Source of the DNA: 66-474 sp036279975
GTDB taxonomy: Bacteria > Pseudomonadota > Gammaproteobacteria > Xanthomonadales > Rhodanobacteraceae
NCBI GenBank assembly: GCA_036279975.1
Contig: DASURP010000057.1
Location: 1 to 28,915, forward strand
Direction: 5' to 3'
DNA length: 28,915 bases
Shown in pieces: positions 7,057 to 14,809 of the stretch. The first letter of the stretch is position 1; each line of letters begins with the position of its first letter. A program made the translations under genes and the position numbers. The notes beneath the pieces are model-generated. The model worked only from the letters and a program-made list of their open reading frames with translations, searched no databases and had not been told where the DNA came from.

Positions 7057-8061
7057 GTCACGCCACTCTCGATTGCCCTCAGTGCATTCGACATCGCGGC
7101 CCTGATCGCGGTCATCGGCGTGCTGGCCTGCCGGCTGGCGGTGCTTCCGCGCAGGCCGGGCGACCCGCTCGCCGCAAGGCCGCAGCAGGTACTGGGAGGC
7201 ACGCTTGCGCTTCTGACCCTGGCAAGCTTCGGCGTTCTGCTGTCGCGTACGCTCGAGCTGAACGGCGGGGCGTGGGCCACGCTGTGGCCTGACATGCGGC
7301 TGGCCCTGGCGGTCACCCACTTCGGCCATGTGTGGTGGTGGCGGATTCCCGCGCTGGCCATGCTGTGGCTGGGCTGGGGCTGGCAAACGCGCCATCACGA
7401 CGCACGCTGGAACGGATGGGCGATGCTGTTGGCCGTCGCCGCGATCGCATTGACCCGCAGCGAAACCGGGCACCCGGCCGACCACGGCGACTTCACGCTC
7501 GCCGTCTGGGTGGACTGGTTGCACATCCTGGCCGCGGGAACCTGGGTGGGCAGCCTGTTCGGCATGTCGCTGGTGGTTTTTCCTCGACTGTTGCGCACGG
7601 GCAATGCCGCGGTCAAACCCGCCCTCGGCATCTTCCAGCGACTGTCCACGCTGTCCGGGGCGGCGCTCGCGGTGCTGGTCGCGTGCGGCCTCTACAACGC
7701 GGTGACCCAGCTGGACGGATTCGCCGGACTGTGGACCACCCGCTACGGCGCCATCCTCGACATCAAGCTCGCGCTCGTGCTGGGGATGACCGCAATCGGC
7801 GCGCACAATCGTTACGTCAAGCTGCCGCACCTGCGCACGGCGGCATCCAGGGCTGCAGCGGCGGGTGATTCGCAGCCGCGGATCATCCGGTCGTGCGCGC
7901 GCGCCGTGCTCGCCGAAAGCTTGCTGGGGATCGCCGTGATCGGGGCGACCGCGACGCTGCTCCACGCGATGCCACCCGCTGATGCGCCGGTGAATCATGC
8001 GGTGGCCACGGCTTCCGACCGTGCCGAATGGCAGATTGCCGCATTGGGAGCGGTTCGCTAG
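7057..8061 (+). CDS. copD: CopD-family copper membrane protein (start uncertain)
   Basis: An inner-membrane protein with about eight hydrophobic segments. WVDWLHILAAGTWVGSLFGM carries the His and Trp conserved in CopD, a family thought to move copper with CopC. A later span includes KLALVLGMTAIGAHNRY. The homologous region begins around SIALSAFDIAALIAV, but no ATG, GTG or TTG exists in frame between an ATG at 6928 deep inside copC and a GTG at 7120 inside the first membrane span. A GTC at 7057 sits at ideal spacing after GAGG, and an ATT lies at 7072. The start given is therefore approximate. A CopC-CopD fusion broken by a +1 shift at the copC stop is an alternative. Confidence 0.8.
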   Translation, partial: VTPLSIALSAFDIAALIAVIGVLACRLAVLPRRPGDPLAARPQQVLGGTLALLTLASFGVLLSRTLELNGGAWATLWPDMRLALAVTHFGHVWWWRIPALAMLWLGWGWQTRHHDARWNGWAMLLAVAAIALTRSETGHPADHGDFTLAVWVDWLHILAAGTWVGSLFGMSLVVFPRLLRTGNAAVKPALGIFQRLSTLSGAALAVLVACGLYNAVTQLDGFAGLWTTRYGAILDIKLALVLGMTAIGAHNRYVKLPHLRTAASRAAAAGDSQPRIIRSCARAVLAESLLGIAVIGATATLLHAMPPADAPVNHAVATASDRAEWQIAALGAVR

Positions 8062-8135
8062 CATCGGAAGGTTGACGTGTTGCCGGCCGGGGGGCTTACG
8101 CCGTCATCTCCTCCAGTCCAGCAAAGGGAATCGTA

Positions 8136-10853
8136 ATGAGAAACCACGGCAAGCTCACCCCCGTCGCCCTGGGCATCCTGCTCGGGATCGGCCTCGCGGC
8201 CACCGGCACGCCGGGCGCGTTCGCAGCCGATGCCCCTGCGGCCAGCGCAGCCACGCAGAACGACAAGGTCACACGCGCCACGCTCGACAACGGCCTGCGC
8301 GTGGTGATCGTGCGCGACACGCTGGCGCCGATGGTGACCACCCAGATCACCTACCTCGCCGGAAGCTATGAGGCGCCCAAGGGTTACCCCGGCACCGCGC
8401 ACGCGCTGGAACACATGCTGTTCCGCAACTCCAGGGGCATGACCGGCGCGCAGTTGAACGAGATGACCGGCAAGATGGGCGCCGAGAACAACGCCTTCAC
8501 CACCAACGACGCCACCCAGTATTTCTTCGTCGCGCCGGCGCAGTACCTGGACATGCTGCTGCACATCGAGGCGATCCGCATGCGCGGCGCCGAGTTGACC
8601 GACAAGGACTGGAATCTCGAGAAAGGCGCGATCGAGCAGGAAGTCTCGCGCGACATTTCCGACCCCGGCTATCTCGCCTTCCAGCAGGCCGAGCGCACGT
8701 TGTACGCCGGCACCGGCTACGCCGAAGACGCGCTGGGCTCGCGCCCGACCTTCGATGCGACCACCGGCAAGATCCTGCAGGGCTTCTACGACAAGTGGTA
8801 CGTGCCCAACAACGCGATCCTGGTGATCGCGGGCGACGTCGATCCGCAGGCGGCCCTGGCCAAGGTGAAGCAACTGTTCGATCCGATCGCCAGGGGCAAG
8901 GTGCCCGAACGCGCGCCGGTCAAGCTGGAACCGTTCAAGCCGCAAACCATCGCCAGGACCACGCCGGATGCGACCGGGGCGGTGCAATACATGTTCCGCA
9001 CGCCGGGCCAGCAATCGCAGGACTACGCGGCCATGCAGGTGCTGCTGGACGTGTTGAACAATTCGCGCAGCAAGCTTTCCGAGCTTGCCGCGCAGGGCAA
9101 GGTGCTTTCGGCGGACGGCTGGTCGCAACCGTTCGTGCACGGCGGCATCGGCGTGGTCGAGGTCGCGTTCCCGAAGGGTGGCGACGGCAAGCAGGCCGAG
9201 GGTTACCTCGAAGGCGTGGTCTCGGGCATCCTGGAGAACGGCGTCGCGGCCGACTTGGTCGAAGCCGCCAGGCGCCAGGAAAAAGCACAGTTCGAATTCA
9301 GCAAGAACAGTGCCATGAACCTCGCCGAATCCTGGTCGCAGGCACTGGCGTGGCAGGGCCTCGGTTCGCCGCAGCAAGCGCTCGACCGGATCCTCGCGGT
9401 CACGCCGGCGGACGTCGATCGCGTTGCGCGCGAGTACCTCGGACCCGACCAGCGCATCACCGTGGTGCTGACACCCAGCCCGAACGGCAAGCGTCCACCG
9501 AACAGCCAGGGTTTCGGCGGGACCGAGAACTTCGCCAGCAACGACAAGCTGGATGCGCCGCTGCCGGGATGGGCGGCCAGGCAACTCGCCCGGTTGCAGA
9601 TGCCGCACTGGACGCTCGACCCGGTGACCATGCAGCTCGCCAATGGCATCACCCTGATCGTGCAGCCGACCCACGTCAGCAAGACCGTGACGGTGTACGG
9701 CCGCATCGACAGCAACGAGGACCTGCAGGCGCCGCCAGGCCAGGAAGGCGTCGGCAAATTGCTGGGCTCGCTGTTCGACTACGGCACCACCACGCTGGAC
9801 CGCGCCGCCTTCCACAAGGCGCTGGACGGGATCGCCGCCACCGAGTCGGGCGGCAGCAGTTTCAACCTCGCGGTGCCGTCCGAAAACTTCGACAAGGGCA
9901 TGCAATTGCTGGCCGACAACGAGCTGCACCCCGCGCTGCCGCAACAAGCGTTCGGCGTGCAGCAGAAAACCCTGGCCCGCACGCTGGCCGGTGAACTGCA
10001 ATCGCCGCGCTACAAGATGATGCTTGCCCTGCGCAAGGGACTGCTGCCCGCGGGCGACCCCGGCCTGCGGCAGGCCACGCCGGCGAGCGTGGACGGGCTG
10101 ACGCTCGCCAACGTCAAGGATTACTACGCCCAGGTCTATCGCCCCGACATGACCACGCTGGTGATTGTCGGCGACGTGACGCCGGCCCAGGCCAGGGCCG
10201 AGGTCGAGAAAACCTTCGGCGGCTGGAAGGCGACCGGTCCGAAACCGGACGTGGTGCCGAAGCCGGTGCCGACCAATCCCGCCAGCTACGCCGTGGTGCC
10301 GAACGCCTACGCCTCGCAGGACCAGGTGTTCATGGGCCAGATGCTGGGTCTCGACATCCACAATCCGGACCGCTACGCGCTGCAGCTCGGCAATGAGGTG
10401 CTGGGCGGCAACGGCTTCGCCTCGCGCCTGATGGTCGATATCCGCGTCAAGCACGGCTACGCCTACGGTGCGGGTTCCTTCATGAACTTCGATCGCTCGC
10501 GTTCGATCCTGTACGTCTATTACGGCAGCGACCCGGACAAGGTGGACCCGGTGGACCAACTGGTCACGCAGAACCTCGACGCGATGCGCAACACGCCGGT
10601 CAAGGCCGACGAATTGCTGAACGCCAAACAGGCACAGATCCGCTCGATCCCGCTGGAGGTTTCCAGCGTCAATGCCATCGCCCGCTCGCTGCTCGACTGG
10701 AGCATCAAGGGCGAGCCGCTGGACGAGCCGATGGTTGCCGCACGACACTACCTCGACATGACGGCCGCGCAGGTGCAGACGGCATTCAAGCAGTACGTCC
10801 ACCCCGCCAACCTGGCGCAGGTGGTGCAGGGGCCGGCGCCCAAGCAACACTGA
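8136..10853 (+). CDS. Secreted M16-family zinc peptidase (two tandem units)
   Basis: A 905-residue pitrilysin-type peptidase with a signal peptide (AATGTPGAFA, about residue 30), so periplasmic or outer-membrane-facing. The zinc motif HALEH is at residues 89-93 and the third ligand is Glu169 in IEQEV, 76 residues on, as in M16. The C-terminal half (from about residue 490, LANGITLIVQP) repeats the fold without an HxxEH motif, so it is the usual inactive partner. The AAAGGGA site before the ATG at 8136 is good, and a possible -35 box TTGACG lies at 8072-8077. Substrates are unknown; the family degrades peptides or processes precursors. Confidence 0.93.
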   Translation: MRNHGKLTPVALGILLGIGLAATGTPGAFAADAPAASAATQNDKVTRATLDNGLRVVIVRDTLAPMVTTQITYLAGSYEAPKGYPGTAHALEHMLFRNSRGMTGAQLNEMTGKMGAENNAFTTNDATQYFFVAPAQYLDMLLHIEAIRMRGAELTDKDWNLEKGAIEQEVSRDISDPGYLAFQQAERTLYAGTGYAEDALGSRPTFDATTGKILQGFYDKWYVPNNAILVIAGDVDPQAALAKVKQLFDPIARGKVPERAPVKLEPFKPQTIARTTPDATGAVQYMFRTPGQQSQDYAAMQVLLDVLNNSRSKLSELAAQGKVLSADGWSQPFVHGGIGVVEVAFPKGGDGKQAEGYLEGVVSGILENGVAADLVEAARRQEKAQFEFSKNSAMNLAESWSQALAWQGLGSPQQALDRILAVTPADVDRVAREYLGPDQRITVVLTPSPNGKRPPNSQGFGGTENFASNDKLDAPLPGWAARQLARLQMPHWTLDPVTMQLANGITLIVQPTHVSKTVTVYGRIDSNEDLQAPPGQEGVGKLLGSLFDYGTTTLDRAAFHKALDGIAATESGGSSFNLAVPSENFDKGMQLLADNELHPALPQQAFGVQQKTLARTLAGELQSPRYKMMLALRKGLLPAGDPGLRQATPASVDGLTLANVKDYYAQVYRPDMTTLVIVGDVTPAQARAEVEKTFGGWKATGPKPDVVPKPVPTNPASYAVVPNAYASQDQVFMGQMLGLDIHNPDRYALQLGNEVLGGNGFASRLMVDIRVKHGYAYGAGSFMNFDRSRSILYVYYGSDPDKVDPVDQLVTQNLDAMRNTPVKADELLNAKQAQIRSIPLEVSSVNAIARSLLDWSIKGEPLDEPMVAARHYLDMTAAQVQTAFKQYVHPANLAQVVQGPAPKQH

Positions 10854-10869
10854 AGATCCAAACCCGGGG

Positions 10870-10942
10870 CCATCCCTTTGATCCCCCTTCGGAACGAAGG
10901 GGGTCGGTGCAGTGCGCGCAACGCGGACTGCACCGGAGGGAT
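10870..10942. repeat. REP-like composite palindrome, copy B
   Basis: Located between the convergent M16 gene and the gene ending at 10951. The element starts CCATCCCT and ends AGGGATG. Inside are the same hairpin as in copy A (arms CCCCCTTCG/CGAAGGGGG, 10883-10903) and a second stem CGGTGCAGT/ACTGCACCG (10905-10913 with 10927-10935). No T-run follows, but two strong stems between convergent genes could end transcription in both directions. Confidence 0.8.
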
Positions 10943-10950
10943 GACGCGTT

Positions 10951-11262
10951 TCAGGGATTCCCCGCTGACCCTGGCGCGGCAAGGTAATGCCTTTCGCCCC
11001 TGGCGGGGTCGAAATACACCGCGGTGAGCACCCCGGTTTCCGGATCGACGAAACGCTCGCCGGTATCCGTCCAGCGCGAATCCGGCTTGTCGCCCCGCAC
11101 CGGTTTGTAGCGCCAGCGTTCGATCGCCAGCGCAATGATCAGGAACAGCCCGCCCATGATCAGTTGCGGCAGGACCAACGCCAAAGCGCCACCCACCAGC
11201 AACGCGACGGCCGCGACCAGCAGCAACAACGCGCCGATCACGTAGAGTGAGACCATCAACAT
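10951..11262 (-). CDS. Unknown small membrane protein
   Basis: I do not recognise a family. The 103-residue product has a hydrophobic N-terminal half with two probable membrane spans (about residues 4-26 and 31-47). A basic stop-transfer stretch (ERWRYKPVRGDK) and a soluble tail follow, containing RWTDTGERFVDPETGVLTAVYFDP, which looks like a folded beta-hairpin module. It starts seven bases after the YbjQ-like gene ends, so the two are probably co-transcribed. An ATG at 11256 is an alternative start. Confidence 0.65.
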   Translation of the reverse strand: MLMVSLYVIGALLLLVAAVALLVGGALALVLPQLIMGGLFLIIALAIERWRYKPVRGDKPDSRWTDTGERFVDPETGVLTAVYFDPARGERHYLAAPGSAGNP

Positions 11263-11268
11263 GGCACG

Positions 11269-11589
11269 TCAGCTTTTCTCGATCACCACCGCCGTGCCAT
11301 AGGCCACGATCTCGCTCATGGTCTGGCCGATCTCGGACGAATCGAAGCGCATCATCACCACCGCGTTGGCGCCCATCGCCTGCGCGTTCTGCACCATGCG
11401 ATCGGTGGCGTGGCGGCGGGCCTCCTCCAGCATCTGGGTGTATTCAGTGATCTCGCCACCAACGAGGGAGCGCAGCCCCGCCATCACGTTGCCGCCGATG
11501 CCGCGGCTACGCACCACCAGCCCGAACACCTGGCCCCTGGTTTCGGTGATCCTGTGACCGGCGATGTTCTCGGTCGTCACGATAATCAC
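11269..11589 (-). CDS. YbjQ/UPF0145-family protein
   Basis: A 106-residue protein of the YbjQ family (DUF74). These small proteins form pentamers in known structures and are labelled 'heavy-metal-binding' without a proven role. Family marks are IIVTTENIAGHRI at the N-terminus, SRGIGGNVMAGLRSLVGGEI, the helix YTQMLEEARRHATDRM, and MGANAVVMMRFD. I place the start at a GTG (11589-11587) because AAGGAG lies six bases before it and the protein then begins at the usual family N-terminus. An in-frame ATG at 11607 would place that site inside the gene. Confidence 0.85.
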   Translation of the reverse strand: MIIVTTENIAGHRITETRGQVFGLVVRSRGIGGNVMAGLRSLVGGEITEYTQMLEEARRHATDRMVQNAQAMGANAVVMMRFDSSEIGQTMSEIVAYGTAVVIEKS

Positions 11590-11619
11590 GCCCGTCTCCT
11601 TGCCCATGGGATACCGTGA

Positions 11620-13446
11620 TTATGCCACTCGGGTGAAACCATCGGCGCTCCATTCCTCCGATCCGACGCCATGGTGCACGGTGAACAGTCCGTCAGGGTC
11701 GTAGCGTTTCTTCACCGCCAGCAGGCGTGGGTAGTTGGTACCCCAGAATGCGCGCTGCCAGTCCTTCAGGAAAAAATCACTCTCGGAAACGTATGAGCCC
11801 GCGCCGGGAGCAACCTTGTAAATCGCTTGCATCGCCTTGGCGCAAGCCCTCGCGTCGTCGTGTGCCGCGGCGATATCCGGCTCGTGACCGGCAACGCCAG
11901 GAAATGCCGGTGGCTCGGCGCTTCCAAGGATGAGCAAGGCAAACGCATCCAGTACCTGCGGGTTGGTGGCGGTATCGCGCGCGGACGCGACCGCCTCGGG
12001 AGGCGCACCGGCCAGACCCTTGTTGAAATGAAGTGCAAATCCCCAATGACGGCTGGCCGAGAACAATGCCTCGGCAAATGCCCGTCGACGTGCCCCGTCC
12101 AACAGCGACTTCGACAACCATGCCGAGCCGTAGCCATGCATGGAGTGCCCGGACTGATCCGCGTCGCCGGCCCAAACGAAATTGTCGATGGGTGCGTTGG
12201 GGCGCGAATCGGCCACCGTGAGTCCCGGAACCTGCCGCATCGCGACCGGATCCCACAGGCTTCGCGCCGGAATCGTGAGCACCTGCAACGGTGCAGTGAC
12301 ACGGTAATCCTGCGGCGCAGCCTGCACAAAGTCGAAGAACGGTTTCCACACGGCTTCGGCCTGCGCCTTGTCGAGCCCTTGGAACGTCATGTCGACGTGC
12401 AGGCGATTGCCCGAGTGCAGATGCACCTTTTCGCCCCAGTGCGGATTGATCAGCGCGTCACGGGCAAACGCCAGAAAACGCGTGATCAGGCGTCGGTGTG
12501 CATCGTCGGAATTCGATGCGATCATGCCATTGGCCACGCCGAAGAAGATCGGCAGTTCATGCGTGCGCAAGGTCAACCGCGTCATCACGCCGAAGCTGCC
12601 GCCACCGCCGCCCTTCAAGGCCCAGAGCAGATCGGGATCGTTGCAGGCGTTGACGACGCGGATCTTGCCGTCGGCCGTGACGACTTCGGCTTCCAGCAGG
12701 CTGGCCGCGGCCGTGCCGTAGCGTTTCGACCAGCTGCCGAAGCCGCCGCTGCTGACCAGCCCGGCGACGCCGACCGTCATGCAACCACCACCTTGCACGT
12801 AGCGACCGCCCTTGGGCGTCACCGCGTCGTAGGTATGGCCCCAGATCTGCCCGGCGCCCACGCTGACCGCCGGCTGTGGTGCAAGCTTGCCTGCGCAATC
12901 CTGTGGGACAAACGCGTCGTGCATCGTGATGTCGTCCATGTGATGCGTCCACACCAGCAGCGAGTCCGGCGCATCGGAAGTGCCCTGGTAACTGTGCCCC
13001 GCGCCCTTCACCACCAGCCGCAGCTTGTGCTCGCGCGCAAAGTTCACGGCAGCCGCAACATCGGAAGCGCTTTCGGCTGCCACCGCATACGCACTCGGCT
13101 TCGATATCCAGGCATCGACCCAACCCGACGTCTGCGTCAGGTTGGCGTGGTCGAGGATGTAGTACGGGTCGCGGATCTGCTTGAAGAAGTCCGCGCACGC
13201 AGCGCCGGATGGATCGGCGCGGCACACCGCCAGCGGATCGGCCAGCTTCATCAGCTTGCCGCCAACCTGTTTGTTCAAGCCTTCCCACTCGGCGGCGGAA
13301 GGCCAACCAGCCTCACCCGGTCGCGCGCGCCGCAACGTCCGCGTGACGGCCGCGGCCTTGCTCCACACGGCATCGGGAACACTCGCCAGCAACGCGCCAA
13401 ACAGCGGCGCACCGGCCATCCACTTCAACAACGTGCGTCGCTTCAC
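11620..13446 (-). CDS. Tat-exported FAD-linked oxidase, berberine-bridge-enzyme type
   Basis: A 608-residue flavoprotein oxidase. The N-terminus KRRTLLKW is a twin-arginine (Tat) signal, so it is folded with FAD before export. The PCMH-type FAD domain contains KGAGHSYQG with His151, the usual 8-alpha-linkage residue. QGGGCMTVGVAG with Cys222 matches the second covalent link of bicovalent BBE-type oxidases. The BBE C-terminal segment NYPRLLAVKKRYDPDGLF is present. The GTG start at 13446 has a GGAGGG site seven bases away. Bicovalent oxidases usually act on sugars or bulky alcohols with O2 as acceptor; this substrate is unknown. It follows the Fsr-like gene after 85 bases. Confidence 0.88.
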   Translation of the reverse strand: MKRRTLLKWMAGAPLFGALLASVPDAVWSKAAAVTRTLRRARPGEAGWPSAAEWEGLNKQVGGKLMKLADPLAVCRADPSGAACADFFKQIRDPYYILDHANLTQTSGWVDAWISKPSAYAVAAESASDVAAAVNFAREHKLRLVVKGAGHSYQGTSDAPDSLLVWTHHMDDITMHDAFVPQDCAGKLAPQPAVSVGAGQIWGHTYDAVTPKGGRYVQGGGCMTVGVAGLVSSGGFGSWSKRYGTAAASLLEAEVVTADGKIRVVNACNDPDLLWALKGGGGGSFGVMTRLTLRTHELPIFFGVANGMIASNSDDAHRRLITRFLAFARDALINPHWGEKVHLHSGNRLHVDMTFQGLDKAQAEAVWKPFFDFVQAAPQDYRVTAPLQVLTIPARSLWDPVAMRQVPGLTVADSRPNAPIDNFVWAGDADQSGHSMHGYGSAWLSKSLLDGARRRAFAEALFSASRHWGFALHFNKGLAGAPPEAVASARDTATNPQVLDAFALLILGSAEPPAFPGVAGHEPDIAAAHDDARACAKAMQAIYKVAPGAGSYVSESDFFLKDWQRAFWGTNYPRLLAVKKRYDPDGLFTVHHGVGSEEWSADGFTRVA

Positions 13447-13531
13447 CGTGCCACCCTCCAGCAATGCAGCGTCGCAGCATACAACCACCGCAGCAGGCGG
13501 CGGCATCGCCAGAGGTCATGGATGACAGTTG

Positions 13532-14794
13532 TCAGGCGCCGCCGGCGGCCGTTGCGCGAACCATTCCGGGTGGACGCACGTCGGGCAGGAACACCGCCAG
13601 CAACCCCAGCAACGGCAGGAACGCGCACACCTGATACACGAACTCGATGCCGAAATGATCGGCGATCACGCCCAGGATCGCGGCGCCGAGTCCGCCGAGT
13701 CCGAAGCTGAAGCCATAGAACAGGCCGGACACCATGCCGATGCGGTGCGTCAACATGTCCTGCGCGTAGACGATGATCGCCGGGAACGCGGATGCCAGGA
13801 TCAAGCCGATCACTGCGCTCAAGCCCACGGTCCAGCCCAGCCCCACGTACGGCAGCGCCAGCGTGAACGGTGCGCAGCCGAGGATCGAAAACCAGATGAC
13901 CCGCCTGCGGCCGATGCGGTCGCCCAACGGGCCGCCGAACAGGGTCCCACCGGCAACCGCGAACAGGAACACGCCCAGCAGGTTGGCGGCCATGTGCGTG
14001 GACACGCCGAAACGGTGGATCAGGTAAAACTCGTAATAGCTGCTGATGCTGGCGAGGTAAAAGAATTTCGAGAACATCAGCACCAGCAGCACGCCGATCG
14101 TGCGACGCACGACGGGCGCCGGGAACAGCGGCGCTTCGCCGGCATGGCGTTTGTGCACGCGCTCCTCGATGTGCCCGCGGTACCAACGGCTCACCTGCAG
14201 CAGCACCACGATCGCAAGCAGCGCGAGCAAGCCGAACCAGCCCACGTGCGAGCGCCCCAGTTTCAGGACTACGACCGCCGCCAGGATCGGCCCCAACGCC
14301 TGCCCGACATTGCCGCCGATCTGGAACAATGATTGCGCGAGTCCGTAACGCCCACCCGAAGCCATGCGCGCCACCCGCGCGGATTCGGGGTGGAAGATCG
14401 ACGAACCGCAACCGATCAGGGCGACCGCCAGCAACAGGACCGGATACGTCGGCGCGACGGAAAGCAGCAGCAGGCCGCCCAGGGTGAAGCACATCCCGGC
14501 CGGCAGCGAGAACGGCAGCGGGTGCTTGTCGGTGACCATCCCGACCACCGGCTGCAACAACGACGCGGTCAACTGGAAGGTCAGCGTGATCGCACCGATC
14601 TGGAAGAAGTTGAGGTCGAACTCGCCCTTCAGCATCGGATAGATCGCGACGATCACCGATTGCATCATGTCGTTCAACATATGGACGAAGCTGACCCCGC
14701 CGATCACGTCGAAGCGGGTCGGGGCGGAACGGTCCACGCCCGGCGCCGCCACTTCGGCGTCACGGGATGACTGCGGATTCAGGTCCATGGGCAT
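13532..14794 (-). CDS. fsr: MFS efflux transporter, Fsr (fosmidomycin resistance) type
   Basis: A 420-residue major-facilitator protein with about 12 membrane spans. Stretches typical of E. coli Fsr are clear: HMLNDMMQSVIVAIYPML, QIGAITLTFQLTASLLQPVVG, TDKHPLPFSLPAGMCFTLGG, GSSIFHPESARVARMASGGR and GLAQSLFQIGGNVGQALGP. The family exports drugs by proton antiport; fosmidomycin is the classic substrate, though the natural one is unknown. It starts 15 bases after the E1 gene. The ATG at 14788 is an alternative start. The C-terminus lacks further domains. Confidence 0.92.
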   Translation of the reverse strand: MPMDLNPQSSRDAEVAAPGVDRSAPTRFDVIGGVSFVHMLNDMMQSVIVAIYPMLKGEFDLNFFQIGAITLTFQLTASLLQPVVGMVTDKHPLPFSLPAGMCFTLGGLLLLSVAPTYPVLLLAVALIGCGSSIFHPESARVARMASGGRYGLAQSLFQIGGNVGQALGPILAAVVVLKLGRSHVGWFGLLALLAIVVLLQVSRWYRGHIEERVHKRHAGEAPLFPAPVVRRTIGVLLVLMFSKFFYLASISSYYEFYLIHRFGVSTHMAANLLGVFLFAVAGGTLFGGPLGDRIGRRRVIWFSILGCAPFTLALPYVGLGWTVGLSAVIGLILASAFPAIIVYAQDMLTHRIGMVSGLFYGFSFGLGGLGAAILGVIADHFGIEFVYQVCAFLPLLGLLAVFLPDVRPPGMVRATAAGGA

Positions 14795-14809
14795 CCGGAA
14801 GGAAAACAG

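Noticed and set aside
6928..8061. copD starting at the ATG at 6928
   Set aside because: This would add an Arg- and Thr-rich stretch that is the out-of-frame reading of copC and does not resemble any CopD N-terminus.
8058..11135. A 1,025-codon open frame on the minus strand across the M16 peptidase
   Set aside because: It is the antisense shadow of a gene with clear zinc-binding and signal-peptide features.
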